From assembly GCF_030160755.1 (NCBI RefSeq), contig NZ_BSOY01000008.1, forward strand, positions 1-60,612: DNA of 60,612 bases, written 5' to 3'. Both the position numbers and the translations under genes were made by a program. This document shows positions 7,787-16,505 of this stretch, one piece after another. The stretch comes from Brevundimonas denitrificans (GTDB lineage Bacteria > Pseudomonadota > Alphaproteobacteria > Caulobacterales > Caulobacteraceae). The notes beneath the pieces are model-generated. The model saw nothing but the letters and a program-made list of their open reading frames with translations. It made no database searches and had not been told where the DNA came from. Each line of letters starts with the position of its first letter. The first letter of the stretch is position 1.

Positions 7787-9666
7787 CGCTCCGTCCGCGC
7801 GCCGCGCGTCTGTTTGCGCCACAGGGCCGCATACTCCCCGCCCAGATGCGCCACCAGTTCGTGGTGGGCGCCGCGCTCGACGATCCGTCCGGCCTTCAAC
7901 ACCAGTATCTGGTCGGCGTCGGCGATGGTGGACAGCCGGTGCGCGACGACCAGGGTCGTACGGCCCGTCCGGGCCTTTCGCAGCGTCTTCTGGATGGCGG
8001 CCTCGGTGCGGCTGTCCAGCGCGCTGGTGGCCTCGTCGAGGATCAGGATGCACGGATCGGCCAGCAGGGCGCGGGCGATGCCGACGCGCTGGCGCTCCCC
8101 GCCGGACAGTTTCAGGCCGCGCTCGCCGACCCGGGTCTCCATGCCTTCGGGCAGCTCCCGAATGAAATTGGCCAGCTCGGCCGCTTCTGCCGCCGCCCAG
8201 ATGGCGGCGTCGTCGGCGTCGGGTCTGGCGAAGCCGATGTTGGCGCGGATGCTGTCGTTGAACAGGGCCACGTCCTGCGGCACCAGGGCGACGGCGGCGC
8301 GCAGGGAGGCCTGGGTGACCTGCCGCGCGTCCAGCCCGTCGATCAGCACCCGGCCCTCCTGCGGGTCCAGCAGCCGCAGGGCCAGTTTGACGATGGTCGA
8401 CTTGCCCGATCCGGACGGCCCGACCAGCGCCGTGGTCGTGCCCGGCGGGGCGATGAAACTGACATCCTCCAGCCCGTTGGCGCGGGCGTCGTGGCGGAAG
8501 CCGACATGTTCAAAAGCCAGGGCCGCGCCGCGCGCATCGGCCGGACGGGGCAGCGACACGGCGTCAGCGGCGTCCGCGACCTGCGGCGTCTGCCGCGTCA
8601 CCTTCGACATCTCTTCCATGTCGATGAAAGACTGACGGATTTCCCGATAGGCGAAGCCGAGAATGTTCAAGGGCGCATAGAGGGAGATCATGATCAGCAC
8701 CGCCGCCATGACGTCTCCCGGCCCCATCCGGCCGGCCGCCGCCTCGAACCCGGCCATGACCGCCATGACGGCCAGGCCGATGTTCATGATCACCGCCTGC
8801 ATGATGTTCAGCATGGCGAGCGAACTGTTGGCCTTCAGCGCCGCGCGCGTGTAGTCGCCCAGCGCCCGGTCATAGGCGCCGGCGGCCCGGGCCTCGGCCC
8901 CGAAGGACTTGACCGTCTCATAGTTCAGCAGGGCGTCGACCGAGACGCCCGCGGCCTCGGTGTCGGCGGCGTTCATCTCCCGCCGGTGCTCCAGCCGCCA
9001 GTTGGCCAGGGCGAAGGTCGAGGCGGAGTAGATGGCGACCACCGCCACCGCCACCGCCCCGAACCGCCAGTCATAGCGTCCGGCCAGAACCCCCGCGGCC
9101 AGCACCAGTTCGACGCCGGTCGGGATCAGGTTGAAGGCCAGGATGCGCAGCAGGAAATCGACCGCCCGGGCGCCCCGATCCATCGTCCGGGACAGCGAAC
9201 CGGACCGCTTGGTCTGGTGGAAGTTCAGCGACAGGCTCAGCGCGTGGGCGAAGGTCTCGGTCGCGGCCCGCCGCTGGGCGGCCGACCGCACCGGGGCGAA
9301 AACCACGTCCGAGGCGTTGGGCGCGATGGCGGACAGCAGCCGGACAAAGGCCCAGCCCACGGCGAAGCCGGCGAAGCCCATGCCGACGGCGACCGCCGCG
9401 CCCTGTCCGGCCGCGAGATGATTCACCGCCGCGCCGAGGACCAGCGGCCCCAGCACGCCCAGTCCCTTGCCGCCCAGGGTCATGCCGATGGCGGCGATCA
9501 GGCGCAGCCGCAGCTGGGGCGCGTTGGAACGGCCGACCAGCCGGATCAGATCACCCAGGGCCCGCCAGGCCGGCGGTCCGTCCGCGACCGGCCCCGGCGT
9601 TCCCGCCTGAGCCGCCTTTGCGACGGAATCCCCTCGTCGTCCCGCCCGCTCGCCTCGCATTGCCAT
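7774..9666 (-). CDS. Atm1-type ABC half-exporter (permease-ATPase fusion)
   Basis: 630 residues. An N-terminal membrane domain (about 50-350, six TM helices) is fused to one ATPase domain (about 375-620) with Walker A GPSGSGKSTIV, the Q-loop, signature LSGGERQRVG, Walker B CILILDEATSALD and the switch histidine in VVAHRLSTI. Membrane-domain phrases such as LNYETVKSFGAEARA and GSLSRTMDRGARA are typical of the Atm1/HMT1 subgroup, which exports glutathione-linked or metal-thiol compounds in mitochondria and alphaproteobacteria. It would act as a homodimer in the inner membrane. The first 40 residues are polar and the true start may be internal. The substrate is inferred only. Confidence 0.9.
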   Translation of the reverse strand: MAMRGERAGRRGDSVAKAAQAGTPGPVADGPPAWRALGDLIRLVGRSNAPQLRLRLIAAIGMTLGGKGLGVLGPLVLGAAVNHLAAGQGAAVAVGMGFAGFAVGWAFVRLLSAIAPNASDVVFAPVRSAAQRRAATETFAHALSLSLNFHQTKRSGSLSRTMDRGARAVDFLLRILAFNLIPTGVELVLAAGVLAGRYDWRFGAVAVAVVAIYSASTFALANWRLEHRREMNAADTEAAGVSVDALLNYETVKSFGAEARAAGAYDRALGDYTRAALKANSSLAMLNIMQAVIMNIGLAVMAVMAGFEAAAGRMGPGDVMAAVLIMISLYAPLNILGFAYREIRQSFIDMEEMSKVTRQTPQVADAADAVSLPRPADARGAALAFEHVGFRHDARANGLEDVSFIAPPGTTTALVGPSGSGKSTIVKLALRLLDPQEGRVLIDGLDARQVTQASLRAAVALVPQDVALFNDSIRANIGFARPDADDAAIWAAAEAAELANFIRELPEGMETRVGERGLKLSGGERQRVGIARALLADPCILILDEATSALDSRTEAAIQKTLRKARTGRTTLVVAHRLSTIADADQILVLKAGRIVERGAHHELVAHLGGEYAALWRKQTRGARTERQPV

Positions 9667-9793
9667 GCGCGCAGATATGGACCGCGCCGTCGGATGCGCA
9701 AAGGGCGGGCTGACGAAAGGCCCACGTCAGTTTCGGTCGCAGGCCCGCGAACGGCCCCTGCCCCGCCGCGTCCGACTCCTGTAAGTCCGTCCC

Positions 9794-11164
9794 ATGGCTC
9801 GTGACGGCGCAATCTATGTCTGCCAGGCCTGCGGGGCCGTCCATGGCAAATGGTCGGGCCAGTGCGGGGCCTGCAACCAGTGGAACTCCATCGTCGAGGA
9901 GAGCCGCTCGGCCCCTCCGGGCGCGATGAAACCCGCCACCGGCGCGGCGGCGCGCGGACGTGGCGTGCAGTTCGAAACCCTGCAGTCCGACACGCCCGAG
10001 CCGCCGCGCATCATCACCGGCGTGGCCGAGTTCGACCGCGTCTGCGGCGGCGGCGTGGTGCCCGGCTCGGCCATATTGCTCAGCGGCGACCCCGGCGTCG
10101 GCAAATCGACCCTGCTGCTGGACGTGGCCGGCCGCGCGGCCCTGTCGGGGCGGCGCGTGGCCTATATCTCGGGCGAGGAGGCGGTCGAGCAGATCCGGGC
10201 CCGGGCGAAGCGGATGGGCCTGCAGAAGGCCCCGGTCGAACTGGCCTCGGCCACGGCGCTGCGCGAGATCCTCGCCACGCTGAAGCGCGAGAAATTCGAC
10301 ATCGTCATCGTCGATTCGATCCAGACCCTGTGGTCCGACGCCCACGAGGCAGGGCCGGGCTCGGTGACCCAGGTCCGCGCCTGCGCCGGCGAGATGGTGC
10401 GGCTGGCCAAGTCGCAGGGCGTCGCCGTCATCCTCGTCGGCCACGTCACCAAGGACGGTCAGGTCGCCGGTCCGCGCGTGGTCGAACACATGGTCGACGC
10501 AGTGCTGAGCTTTGAAGGCGAGCGCGGCTATCCGTTCCGCATCCTGCGCGCCGGCAAGAACCGCTTCGGCGCCACCGACGAGATCGGCGTGTTCGAAATG
10601 GGCGACGCCGGCCTGCGCGAGGTGGCCAATCCTTCCGCCCTCTTCCTCGGCGAGAGCAAGGACCGGGCCCCGGGTGCGGCGGTGTTCGCCGGCATCGAGG
10701 GCTCGCGGCCCGTGCTGGTCGAGATGCAGGCTCTCGTGTCCAAATCGGCCTATGGCACGCCGCGGCGGGCCGTGGTCGGCTGGGACACCGGGCGGCTGGC
10801 CATGGTGCTGGCCGTGCTCGAGGCGCGCTGCGGCTTCGGCTTCGGCGACCAGGACGTCTATCTGAACGTGGCCGGGGGCCTGCGGATCAACGAACCGGCG
10901 GCGGACCTCGCGGCCGCCGCGGCCCTGATCAGTTCGGCGACCGACACGCCCCTGCCCCAGGGCTGCGTCGTGTTCGGCGAGATCAGTCTGTCGGGCGAGA
11001 TCCGCGCCGTCGGCCGGGCCGAGGCGCGGCTGCGCGAGGCGCAGAAGCTGGGCTTCGACCGGGCCCTGACCCCGCCCCTGACCGTCAAGCACAAGGGCGT
11101 CGGGGTGACATCGGTGACGCGGCTGACCGAAGCGGTCGAACGAATCTCGCAAAACCGCTATTGA
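9794..11164 (+). CDS. radA: DNA repair protein RadA (Sms)
   Basis: Branch-migration helicase of the RecA superfamily that helps process recombination intermediates. The 456-residue product has all parts: N-terminal zinc finger (Cys10, Cys13, Cys24, Cys27), Walker A GDPGVGKST (about 98-106), the RadA-specific KNRFG motif (255-259), and a C-terminal Lon-protease-like domain (about 280-450, LNVAGGLRINEPAADLA) that lacks a catalytic role. Start at 9794 gives MARDGAIYVCQACG, the expected finger position. First of a rightward run radA-cvpA-purF, an order common in alphaproteobacteria. Confidence 0.97.
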   Translation: MARDGAIYVCQACGAVHGKWSGQCGACNQWNSIVEESRSAPPGAMKPATGAAARGRGVQFETLQSDTPEPPRIITGVAEFDRVCGGGVVPGSAILLSGDPGVGKSTLLLDVAGRAALSGRRVAYISGEEAVEQIRARAKRMGLQKAPVELASATALREILATLKREKFDIVIVDSIQTLWSDAHEAGPGSVTQVRACAGEMVRLAKSQGVAVILVGHVTKDGQVAGPRVVEHMVDAVLSFEGERGYPFRILRAGKNRFGATDEIGVFEMGDAGLREVANPSALFLGESKDRAPGAAVFAGIEGSRPVLVEMQALVSKSAYGTPRRAVVGWDTGRLAMVLAVLEARCGFGFGDQDVYLNVAGGLRINEPAADLAAAAALISSATDTPLPQGCVVFGEISLSGEIRAVGRAEARLREAQKLGFDRALTPPLTVKHKGVGVTSVTRLTEAVERISQNRY

Positions 11165-11192
11165 GGTCGGGCAGACTGCAGTTCGGGCGCGC

Positions 11193-11789
11193 ATGACCGG
11201 TTTCGACGTAATCGCCATTCTGGTCATCCTCGCCTCGGCGGCGGCCGGCTGGGTGCGCGGCGGCACGCGCGAGATCATCACCCTGCTGAGTTTCGTCCTG
11301 GCCGCCTTCATCGCCCTCGTGGCCCTGCCGCTGACGGCGCCGCTGGGGCGGGCGCTGGTCGATCCGGACTGGGCCGGCACGATCGCCGCCGCCGTCGCCT
11401 CCTTCCTGCTGATCTATTTCGGCATCCGCATCTTCGGCTCGGTCCTGTCGAAACGGGCCCAGGCCCATCCGCAGCTGGGCGGCGTCGACCGCATTGTCGG
11501 CGTCTTCGTCGGGGCGGCGCGGTCGCTGGTCCTGCTGGGCGCCATCCATCTGGTCGTCGTCGCCGCCATGCCGGGCGAGCGCACCCCGCGCTGGCTCAGC
11601 GAGGCGGCCCTGCGGCCAGTCACCGCCGGCGCCGCGCGGATGATCCAGATCGTCCTGCCGGGCATCGGCCGGGGCGCCGACGCCCTGACGCCGGTCGTGA
11701 CTTCGTCCGTGAACGAGGGCTTTTCCGGTGAAGAAGCCTTGCCCTCGCCCCAAACAAACAATACTCCGCCGCCGTCCGCCGCCGACTAG
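11193..11789 (+). CDS. cvpA: CvpA family inner-membrane protein
   Basis: 198 residues with four hydrophobic segments (about 2-20, 30-50, 65-85, 105-125) in the CvpA arrangement: TGFDVIAILVILASAAAGWV at the start and GGVDRIVGVFVGAARSLVLL further on. Named for colicin V production in E. coli; more recently linked to envelope stress and bile tolerance, so a general envelope role is likely. It lies 28 bp after radA and 27 bp before purF, reproducing the cvpA-purF pairing of E. coli. The last 30 residues are polar and Pro/Asn-rich. Confidence 0.93.
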   Translation: MTGFDVIAILVILASAAAGWVRGGTREIITLLSFVLAAFIALVALPLTAPLGRALVDPDWAGTIAAAVASFLLIYFGIRIFGSVLSKRAQAHPQLGGVDRIVGVFVGAARSLVLLGAIHLVVVAAMPGERTPRWLSEAALRPVTAGAARMIQIVLPGIGRGADALTPVVTSSVNEGFSGEEALPSPQTNNTPPPSAAD

Positions 11790-11816
11790 CGTTCCCAGCA
11801 TCATCGGAGCCCCACG

Positions 11817-13331
11817 ATGAGCAGTCCCGTCCATTCCATCGCTGACCCGGTCGTTCACCGGGCGCATCACCGCGACGCCGACGACGACCGGCCGCGGCTG
11901 GAGTGCGGCGTCTGCGGCGTCTGGGGCGCGGAAAAGAACGCCGCCTCGTCCATCGTCGCCCTCGGCCTGCACGCCCTGCAGCACCGCGGACAGGAAGCCT
12001 GCGGCATCGCCAGCGTCAACGACACCCGCTTCCACACCGAGCGGCACATGGGGCTGGTCGGCGAGGCCTTCGGCGGCACGGATCTGTCGGAACGCATGCC
12101 GGGCTCGGCGGCCGTCGGCCATACCCGCTATTCCACCGCCGGCGGCAGCTTCCTGCGCAACATCCAGCCGATGTTCGCCGATCTCGACCAGGGCGGCATC
12201 GCCGTCGCCCACAACGGCAATCTGACCAACCACCTCTATCTGCGGAACCAGCTGGTCGGCGAAGGGGCGATCTTCCAGTCGACCTCGGACTCCGAGGTCA
12301 TCCTTCACCTCATCGCCCGCAGCCGTAAGGCCAAGATCGTCGACCGGTTCATCGACGCCATCGGCCGGATCGAGGGCGGCTACGCCCTGGTCTGCGCCAC
12401 CCGGTCCAAGCTGATCGGCGCGCGCGACCCGCTGGGCATCCGCCCGCTGGTGCTGGGCCGTCTCGGCGACGCCTGGGTCCTGGCGTCGGAAACCTGCGCT
12501 CTCGACACCATCGGCGCGACCTTTGAACGCGACGTCGAGCACGGCGAGGTCATCATCATCGACCATGAGGGGCTGAAGTCGCTCAAGCCCTTCCCGACCC
12601 GCGAGGCGCGGCCCTGCCTGTTCGAATATGTCTATTTCGCCCGCCCGGACAGCGTGGTGAACGGCCGCTCCGTCTATGGGGTGCGCAAGCGGATGGGCAT
12701 GAAACTGGCCCGCGAGCATGCGGTCGAGGCCGATGTCGTGGTGCCCGTGCCCGACTCGGGCGTGCCGGCCGCCCTCGGCTATGCCCAGGAGAGCGGCATT
12801 CCCTATGAGATGGGGATCATCCGCAGCCACTATCTCGGCCGCACCTTCATCCAGCCCAGCCAGGGCGCCCGCCAGAAGGGCGTGCGGATGAAGCACAGCC
12901 CCAACCGGTCGGTGCTGGAGGGCAAGCGGGTGGTGCTGATCGACGATTCCATCGTGCGCGGCACGACCTCGGTCAAACTGGTCCGCGCCGTCCGGGCCGC
13001 GGGCGCGGCGGAGGTTCACCTGCGTTCGGCCTCGCCGCCGATCCTGTGGCCGGACTTCTACGGCATCGACATGCCCGAGCGGGACCAGCTGATCGCCGCC
13101 AATATGACGCTGGAGGAGATGCGGGCCCACCTTGAGGTCGACTCCTTGGGGTTCCTGTCGGTCGACGGCCTGTATGAGGCCATGGAGGCCGGTCCGCGCG
13201 ATCCGCGCCAGCCGCAGTTCACGGACCACTATTTCACCGGCGAATACCCGACCCGCCTGCTGGACCGCGAGATCGAGGAAGGCGGGCGCGAGGTCGCCGC
13301 CCGGCAACTTTCCCTTCTGGTCAGCGCTTAA
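11817..13331 (+). CDS. purF: amidophosphoribosyltransferase
   Basis: Commits PRPP to purine synthesis by adding ammonia from glutamine. The 504-residue protein has an N-terminal Ntn glutaminase domain: the nucleophile is Cys30 in ECGVCGVWG, so a 29-residue His/Asp-rich propeptide must be removed first, longer than the roughly ten residues of Bacillus PurF. The phosphoribosyltransferase domain carries the PRPP loop VVLIDDSIVRGTTS (about 375-388). HTRYSTAGG and NGNLTN of the glutaminase are intact. Cysteines for a 4Fe-4S cluster of the Bacillus type may be present but were not resolved. Confidence 0.97.
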   Translation: MSSPVHSIADPVVHRAHHRDADDDRPRLECGVCGVWGAEKNAASSIVALGLHALQHRGQEACGIASVNDTRFHTERHMGLVGEAFGGTDLSERMPGSAAVGHTRYSTAGGSFLRNIQPMFADLDQGGIAVAHNGNLTNHLYLRNQLVGEGAIFQSTSDSEVILHLIARSRKAKIVDRFIDAIGRIEGGYALVCATRSKLIGARDPLGIRPLVLGRLGDAWVLASETCALDTIGATFERDVEHGEVIIIDHEGLKSLKPFPTREARPCLFEYVYFARPDSVVNGRSVYGVRKRMGMKLAREHAVEADVVVPVPDSGVPAALGYAQESGIPYEMGIIRSHYLGRTFIQPSQGARQKGVRMKHSPNRSVLEGKRVVLIDDSIVRGTTSVKLVRAVRAAGAAEVHLRSASPPILWPDFYGIDMPERDQLIAANMTLEEMRAHLEVDSLGFLSVDGLYEAMEAGPRDPRQPQFTDHYFTGEYPTRLLDREIEEGGREVAARQLSLLVSA

Positions 13332-13360
13332 ACGCCACAAAGTTCCGCACAGGACGCGCC

Positions 13361-13705
13361 ATGATCCAGCTCGGCTATTTCACCATGGACACCGAAAACA
13401 TCGAAAAGGCGCGGGCCTTCTATTCCGCCCTGTTCGGCTGGACCTTCGACGAAGCCGAGTCGCATCCGAACTACGCCCATGTGGAGGGCGGTCAGCCTTC
13501 CTTCGGCTTCACCAAGGTGGAGCGGGCCAAGGACAATCCGCACCTGTATTTTCGCGTCGACGACGTCGAGCGGCTGTGCGCCCGGGTGGTCGAGCTGGGG
13601 GGCAAGGCGGCCATACCGTCCGAGACGCCGTCCGGCGTCACGGCCGTGGTCTGCGACGACCAGGGCGTCAGCTTCAGCCTGTGGCAACCGGCCCCCGGCT
13701 TCTAG
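13361..13705 (+). CDS. VOC (glyoxalase/bleomycin-resistance) family protein
   Basis: 114 residues, a single vicinal-oxygen-chelate unit with two beta-alpha-beta-beta-beta halves: IQLGYFTMDTENIEKARAFY with FYSALFGWTF at the front and GVTAVVCDDQGVSFSLWQP at the end. Metal ligands of true glyoxalase I are not obvious, so it may be a binding protein or a dioxygenase-like enzyme working as a dimer. It begins 29 bp after purF and is followed 37 bp later by an SDR gene, but no shared pathway is apparent. Substrate unknown. Confidence 0.85.
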   Translation: MIQLGYFTMDTENIEKARAFYSALFGWTFDEAESHPNYAHVEGGQPSFGFTKVERAKDNPHLYFRVDDVERLCARVVELGGKAAIPSETPSGVTAVVCDDQGVSFSLWQPAPGF

Positions 13706-13742
13706 CTTCCGCCGGGCCGACGGGCGCGCTATCAGGCCCGCC

Positions 13743-14495
13743 ATGACCGACCTTCCTCTCAAAGACCGCATCGCCCTCGTCGTCGGAGCCTCGCGCGGCA
13801 TCGGCTATGAGAGCGCCCTGGCGCTGGCCCGGGCCGGCGCGCATGTCATCGCCACGGCGCGGACGGTCGGGGGGCTGGAAGAGCTGGACGACGCCGTCTT
13901 CGCCGCCACCGGCAAACACGCCACCCTGATCCCGTTCGACCTGGTCGACGGCGGCGCCATCGACCGGCTTGGCGGGGCCATCTACGAGCGGTTCGGCCGG
14001 CTGGACGTCTGGGTGCAGGCGGCGGCGACCATGGGGGCCTCGGGCCTGACGCCGGTCAGCCACGCCGACCCGCGCATCTGGGCCAAGGTCGAGAAGACCA
14101 ATTTCACCGCCGTCTATCGCCTGATCCGCTCGCTGGAGCCGCTGCTTAAGGCCTCCGACGCCGGACGGGCCGTCTATCTGACCACCAGCGTCGCCGCCGC
14201 GCCCAGGGCCTTCTGGGGCCTGTACGCGGCGACCAAGGCGGGGGCAGAGGCTCTGGTCAAATGCTGGGCTGACGAAATCGAATCGACGCCGATCCGGGTG
14301 TCGATCGTCGATCCGGGCCGGATGCGGACGGCGATGCGGGCCCAGGCCTTTCCGGGCGAGGATCCGCAGGACGTCATCCATCCGTCGGCCATCGGCCCGC
14401 TGATCGTCGAGCTGGCGCGCGGCGATCTGGAGCCACCGCTGGAGGTGAGTTTCAGGGACTGGAGCGCGGGGCCGGGCGTGGCGGCGCTGATCTGA
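13743..14495 (+). CDS. SDR family NAD(P)-dependent oxidoreductase
   Basis: 250 residues with a classical Rossmann short-chain dehydrogenase pattern: cofactor loop GASRGIG (15-21), ATAR with a basic residue after strand 2 (suggesting NADP), and the catalytic Ser149, Tyr161, Lys165 (GLYAATKAG). The usual NNAG motif is replaced by QAAATMG. The C-terminal IVDPGRMRTAMRAQ segment is typical of YciK-like or sepiapterin-type members. The ATG at 13743 fits; a longer open frame through the VOC gene is a shadow. Substrate cannot be stated. Confidence 0.9.
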   Translation: MTDLPLKDRIALVVGASRGIGYESALALARAGAHVIATARTVGGLEELDDAVFAATGKHATLIPFDLVDGGAIDRLGGAIYERFGRLDVWVQAAATMGASGLTPVSHADPRIWAKVEKTNFTAVYRLIRSLEPLLKASDAGRAVYLTTSVAAAPRAFWGLYAATKAGAEALVKCWADEIESTPIRVSIVDPGRMRTAMRAQAFPGEDPQDVIHPSAIGPLIVELARGDLEPPLEVSFRDWSAGPGVAALI

Positions 14496-14501
14496 TCCGC
14501 C

Positions 14502-14840
14502 TCAGTCCGGGCGGAAGGTGATCGCGTACTGCACGATCCTGCCCGGCTCGCCCCCCTGCATATCCGCGCGAATCGTCAGGTCGGGCGCCGCAAGCAGGGC
14601 GGCCTCGCCGAAACCGAATCCGGGCGGCGTCTCGGCATGGACGATGCAGTCCGTCAGCTTGCCGGCGGGCGCGACCCGACATCGCAACACCACGACCCCT
14701 GTCACGCCCTGACTGTAGGCCTCACGCGGGTAATGCAGGCGCACGGGATCGGGCTGCCAACTGGCGGCGAGCCTCGTCTCGACCACCGGCGCACAGGCCA
14801 CAGCCGAGAGCGCGGGCAGGATCGCGATCAGTCGGCGCAT
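14502..14840 (-). CDS. lipoprotein with a TonB C-terminal domain
   Basis: 112 residues. A short signal peptide ends in ALSAVAC, a reasonable lipobox (Cys16). The remainder (about 35-110) matches the TonB_C domain: YPREAYSQGVTGVVVLRCRV, a Gly-led strand, then GFGEAALLAA. Unlike real TonB there is no proline-rich spacer and no N-terminal TM anchor for ExbBD, so it is unlikely to energise receptors; such stand-alone domains are common in Caulobacterales. Two cysteines in the domain could form a disulfide. Last gene of the panB-yfgM-bamB-der run, 9 bp after der. Confidence 0.78.
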   Translation of the reverse strand: MRRLIAILPALSAVACAPVVETRLAASWQPDPVRLHYPREAYSQGVTGVVVLRCRVAPAGKLTDCIVHAETPPGFGFGEAALLAAPDLTIRADMQGGEPGRIVQYAITFRPD

Positions 14841-14849
14841 TTCCGGCCC

Positions 14850-16472
14850 TTATTTCTTCGGCAGGTGCTTCTGCCCCGTCCGCACCCGGCCTGACCGCGA
14901 CACCTGACGCGCCCCGCCCCGCGCGCCCTTCTGGACGGCCACGGACGAACCGGCCTTCTTGTTGGCGCTGGCCTTGAGCCCGGCCAGAGGCTTCAGCTTG
15001 GTCTTGCCGGCCTTCTTCTGCTCCAGCGCCTTGCCGGGCAGATTGGACAGCATCTCGGCGCGCTCGGCCTTCTTGATGACCTTGCGCGGCGCGGTCTTGG
15101 CGTCGCCCTTGTAGCGTTCGGGCCCCGATTTGGAGCCGCCCGGCGCATAGGGATTCTCGCTGCCCGACTTGACCAGCAGGCGGATCGGCGTGCCGGGCAG
15201 GTCGAAGGATTCGCGCAGGTTGTTGACCAGATAGCGTTTGTATTGCTCGGGCATGGACTCGGCGCGGCTGGCCATCAGCACGAAGGTGGGCGGCCGGGCC
15301 TTGGTCTGGGCCATGTATTTGGGCTTGATCCGCTTGCCGTCGACGGCGGGGGGCGGATGCCTCTGGGTGGCCAGCGCCAGCCAGGTGTTGAGGTCCTTGG
15401 TCTTGACCTTGACCGACCAGGTCGCGTGGGCCTGAAGCACGGCGGGCATCAGGCGCTCGACGCCGCGACCGCTGTGCGACGACAGGGCGACGAAGGGCGA
15501 GCCCTTCAGCTGGGGCAGCTTGTCCTCGGCCATCTGGGTCAGCTTGGCCAGTTTCGACTGCGGCTCGGTCTCCAGGTCCCATTTGGCGGCGACATAGACC
15601 AGCGCCCGGCCCTCGCGCTCGACCAGATCGGCCAGTTGCAGGTCCTGGGTGTCGAAGGCGTCGTCCTTGTCCATGACCAGCACGACCACCTCGGCGAAGG
15701 TGATGGCGCGGATGGTGTCGGCGACCGACAGCTTCTCCAGCTTCTCCTGCACCCGGGCCTTGCGGCGCATGCCGGCGGTGTCGACCAGACGGATGTTCTG
15801 GCCTTCGTATTCCCAGTCGACCGAGATGGAGTCGCGGGTGATGCCGGCCTCGGGGCCGGTCAGCATCCGGTCCTCGCCGATCAGGCGGTTGATCAGGGTC
15901 GATTTGCCGGCGTTGGGTCGGCCGATGATGGCGATGCGGATCGGCTTGTCGGGCTCGTCGACCTCTTCGACGAAGATGTCGGCGCTGGCGGCGACGATGG
16001 CGGCGTACAGATCGGCCATGCCCTCGCCGTGCTCGGCCGAGATGGCGACCGGCTCGCCGAAGCCGAGCGAATAGGCCTCGCCGATGCCGCCGCCGCTCTC
16101 GCGGCTCTCGGACTTGTTGGCCAGCAGGATGACGGGCTTGTGCTGTTTGCGCAGGCGGTCGGCGAAGATCTGGTCCAGCGAGGTCACGCCCTCTCGGGCG
16201 TCCATCATGAACAGGATCAGGTCGCCGTCTTCCAGCGCCGCCTCGGTCTGTTCCCGCATCCGCGATTCGAGGCTGTCGTCGGTGACGTCCTCATAGCCGG
16301 CGGTGTCGATCAGCGTCAGGTCCATGTCGCCGATGTTGCCGTCGGCGTAGCGACGGTCGCGGGTCACGCCGGGGCGATCGTCGACGAGCGCGAGGCGCTT
16401 GCCGACAAGACGATTGAACAGTGTCGACTTGCCCACATTGGGGCGGCCGACGATGGCGACTTTGAGAGCCAT
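14850..16472 (-). CDS. der: ribosome-assembly GTPase Der (EngA)
   Basis: Tandem GTPase needed for 50S subunit maturation. The 540-residue protein has two G domains, with P-loops GRPNVGKSTLFNRL (8-21) and GRPNAGKSTLINRL (about 185), each followed by DTAGY/DTAGM switch motifs and NKSE or AAKWD-type specificity motifs, then the KH-like domain (about 355-440). Beyond the KH domain is an extra, very Lys/Arg/Ala-rich tail of about 85 residues, making the protein longer than E. coli Der (490). The gene order yfgM-bamB-der matches E. coli. Confidence 0.97.
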   Translation of the reverse strand: MALKVAIVGRPNVGKSTLFNRLVGKRLALVDDRPGVTRDRRYADGNIGDMDLTLIDTAGYEDVTDDSLESRMREQTEAALEDGDLILFMMDAREGVTSLDQIFADRLRKQHKPVILLANKSESRESGGGIGEAYSLGFGEPVAISAEHGEGMADLYAAIVAASADIFVEEVDEPDKPIRIAIIGRPNAGKSTLINRLIGEDRMLTGPEAGITRDSISVDWEYEGQNIRLVDTAGMRRKARVQEKLEKLSVADTIRAITFAEVVVLVMDKDDAFDTQDLQLADLVEREGRALVYVAAKWDLETEPQSKLAKLTQMAEDKLPQLKGSPFVALSSHSGRGVERLMPAVLQAHATWSVKVKTKDLNTWLALATQRHPPPAVDGKRIKPKYMAQTKARPPTFVLMASRAESMPEQYKRYLVNNLRESFDLPGTPIRLLVKSGSENPYAPGGSKSGPERYKGDAKTAPRKVIKKAERAEMLSNLPGKALEQKKAGKTKLKPLAGLKASANKKAGSSVAVQKGARGGARQVSRSGRVRTGQKHLPKK

Positions 16473-16505
16473 GTCGGCCTTCTAACGCAGATTGAGGGTC
16501 CGGTG

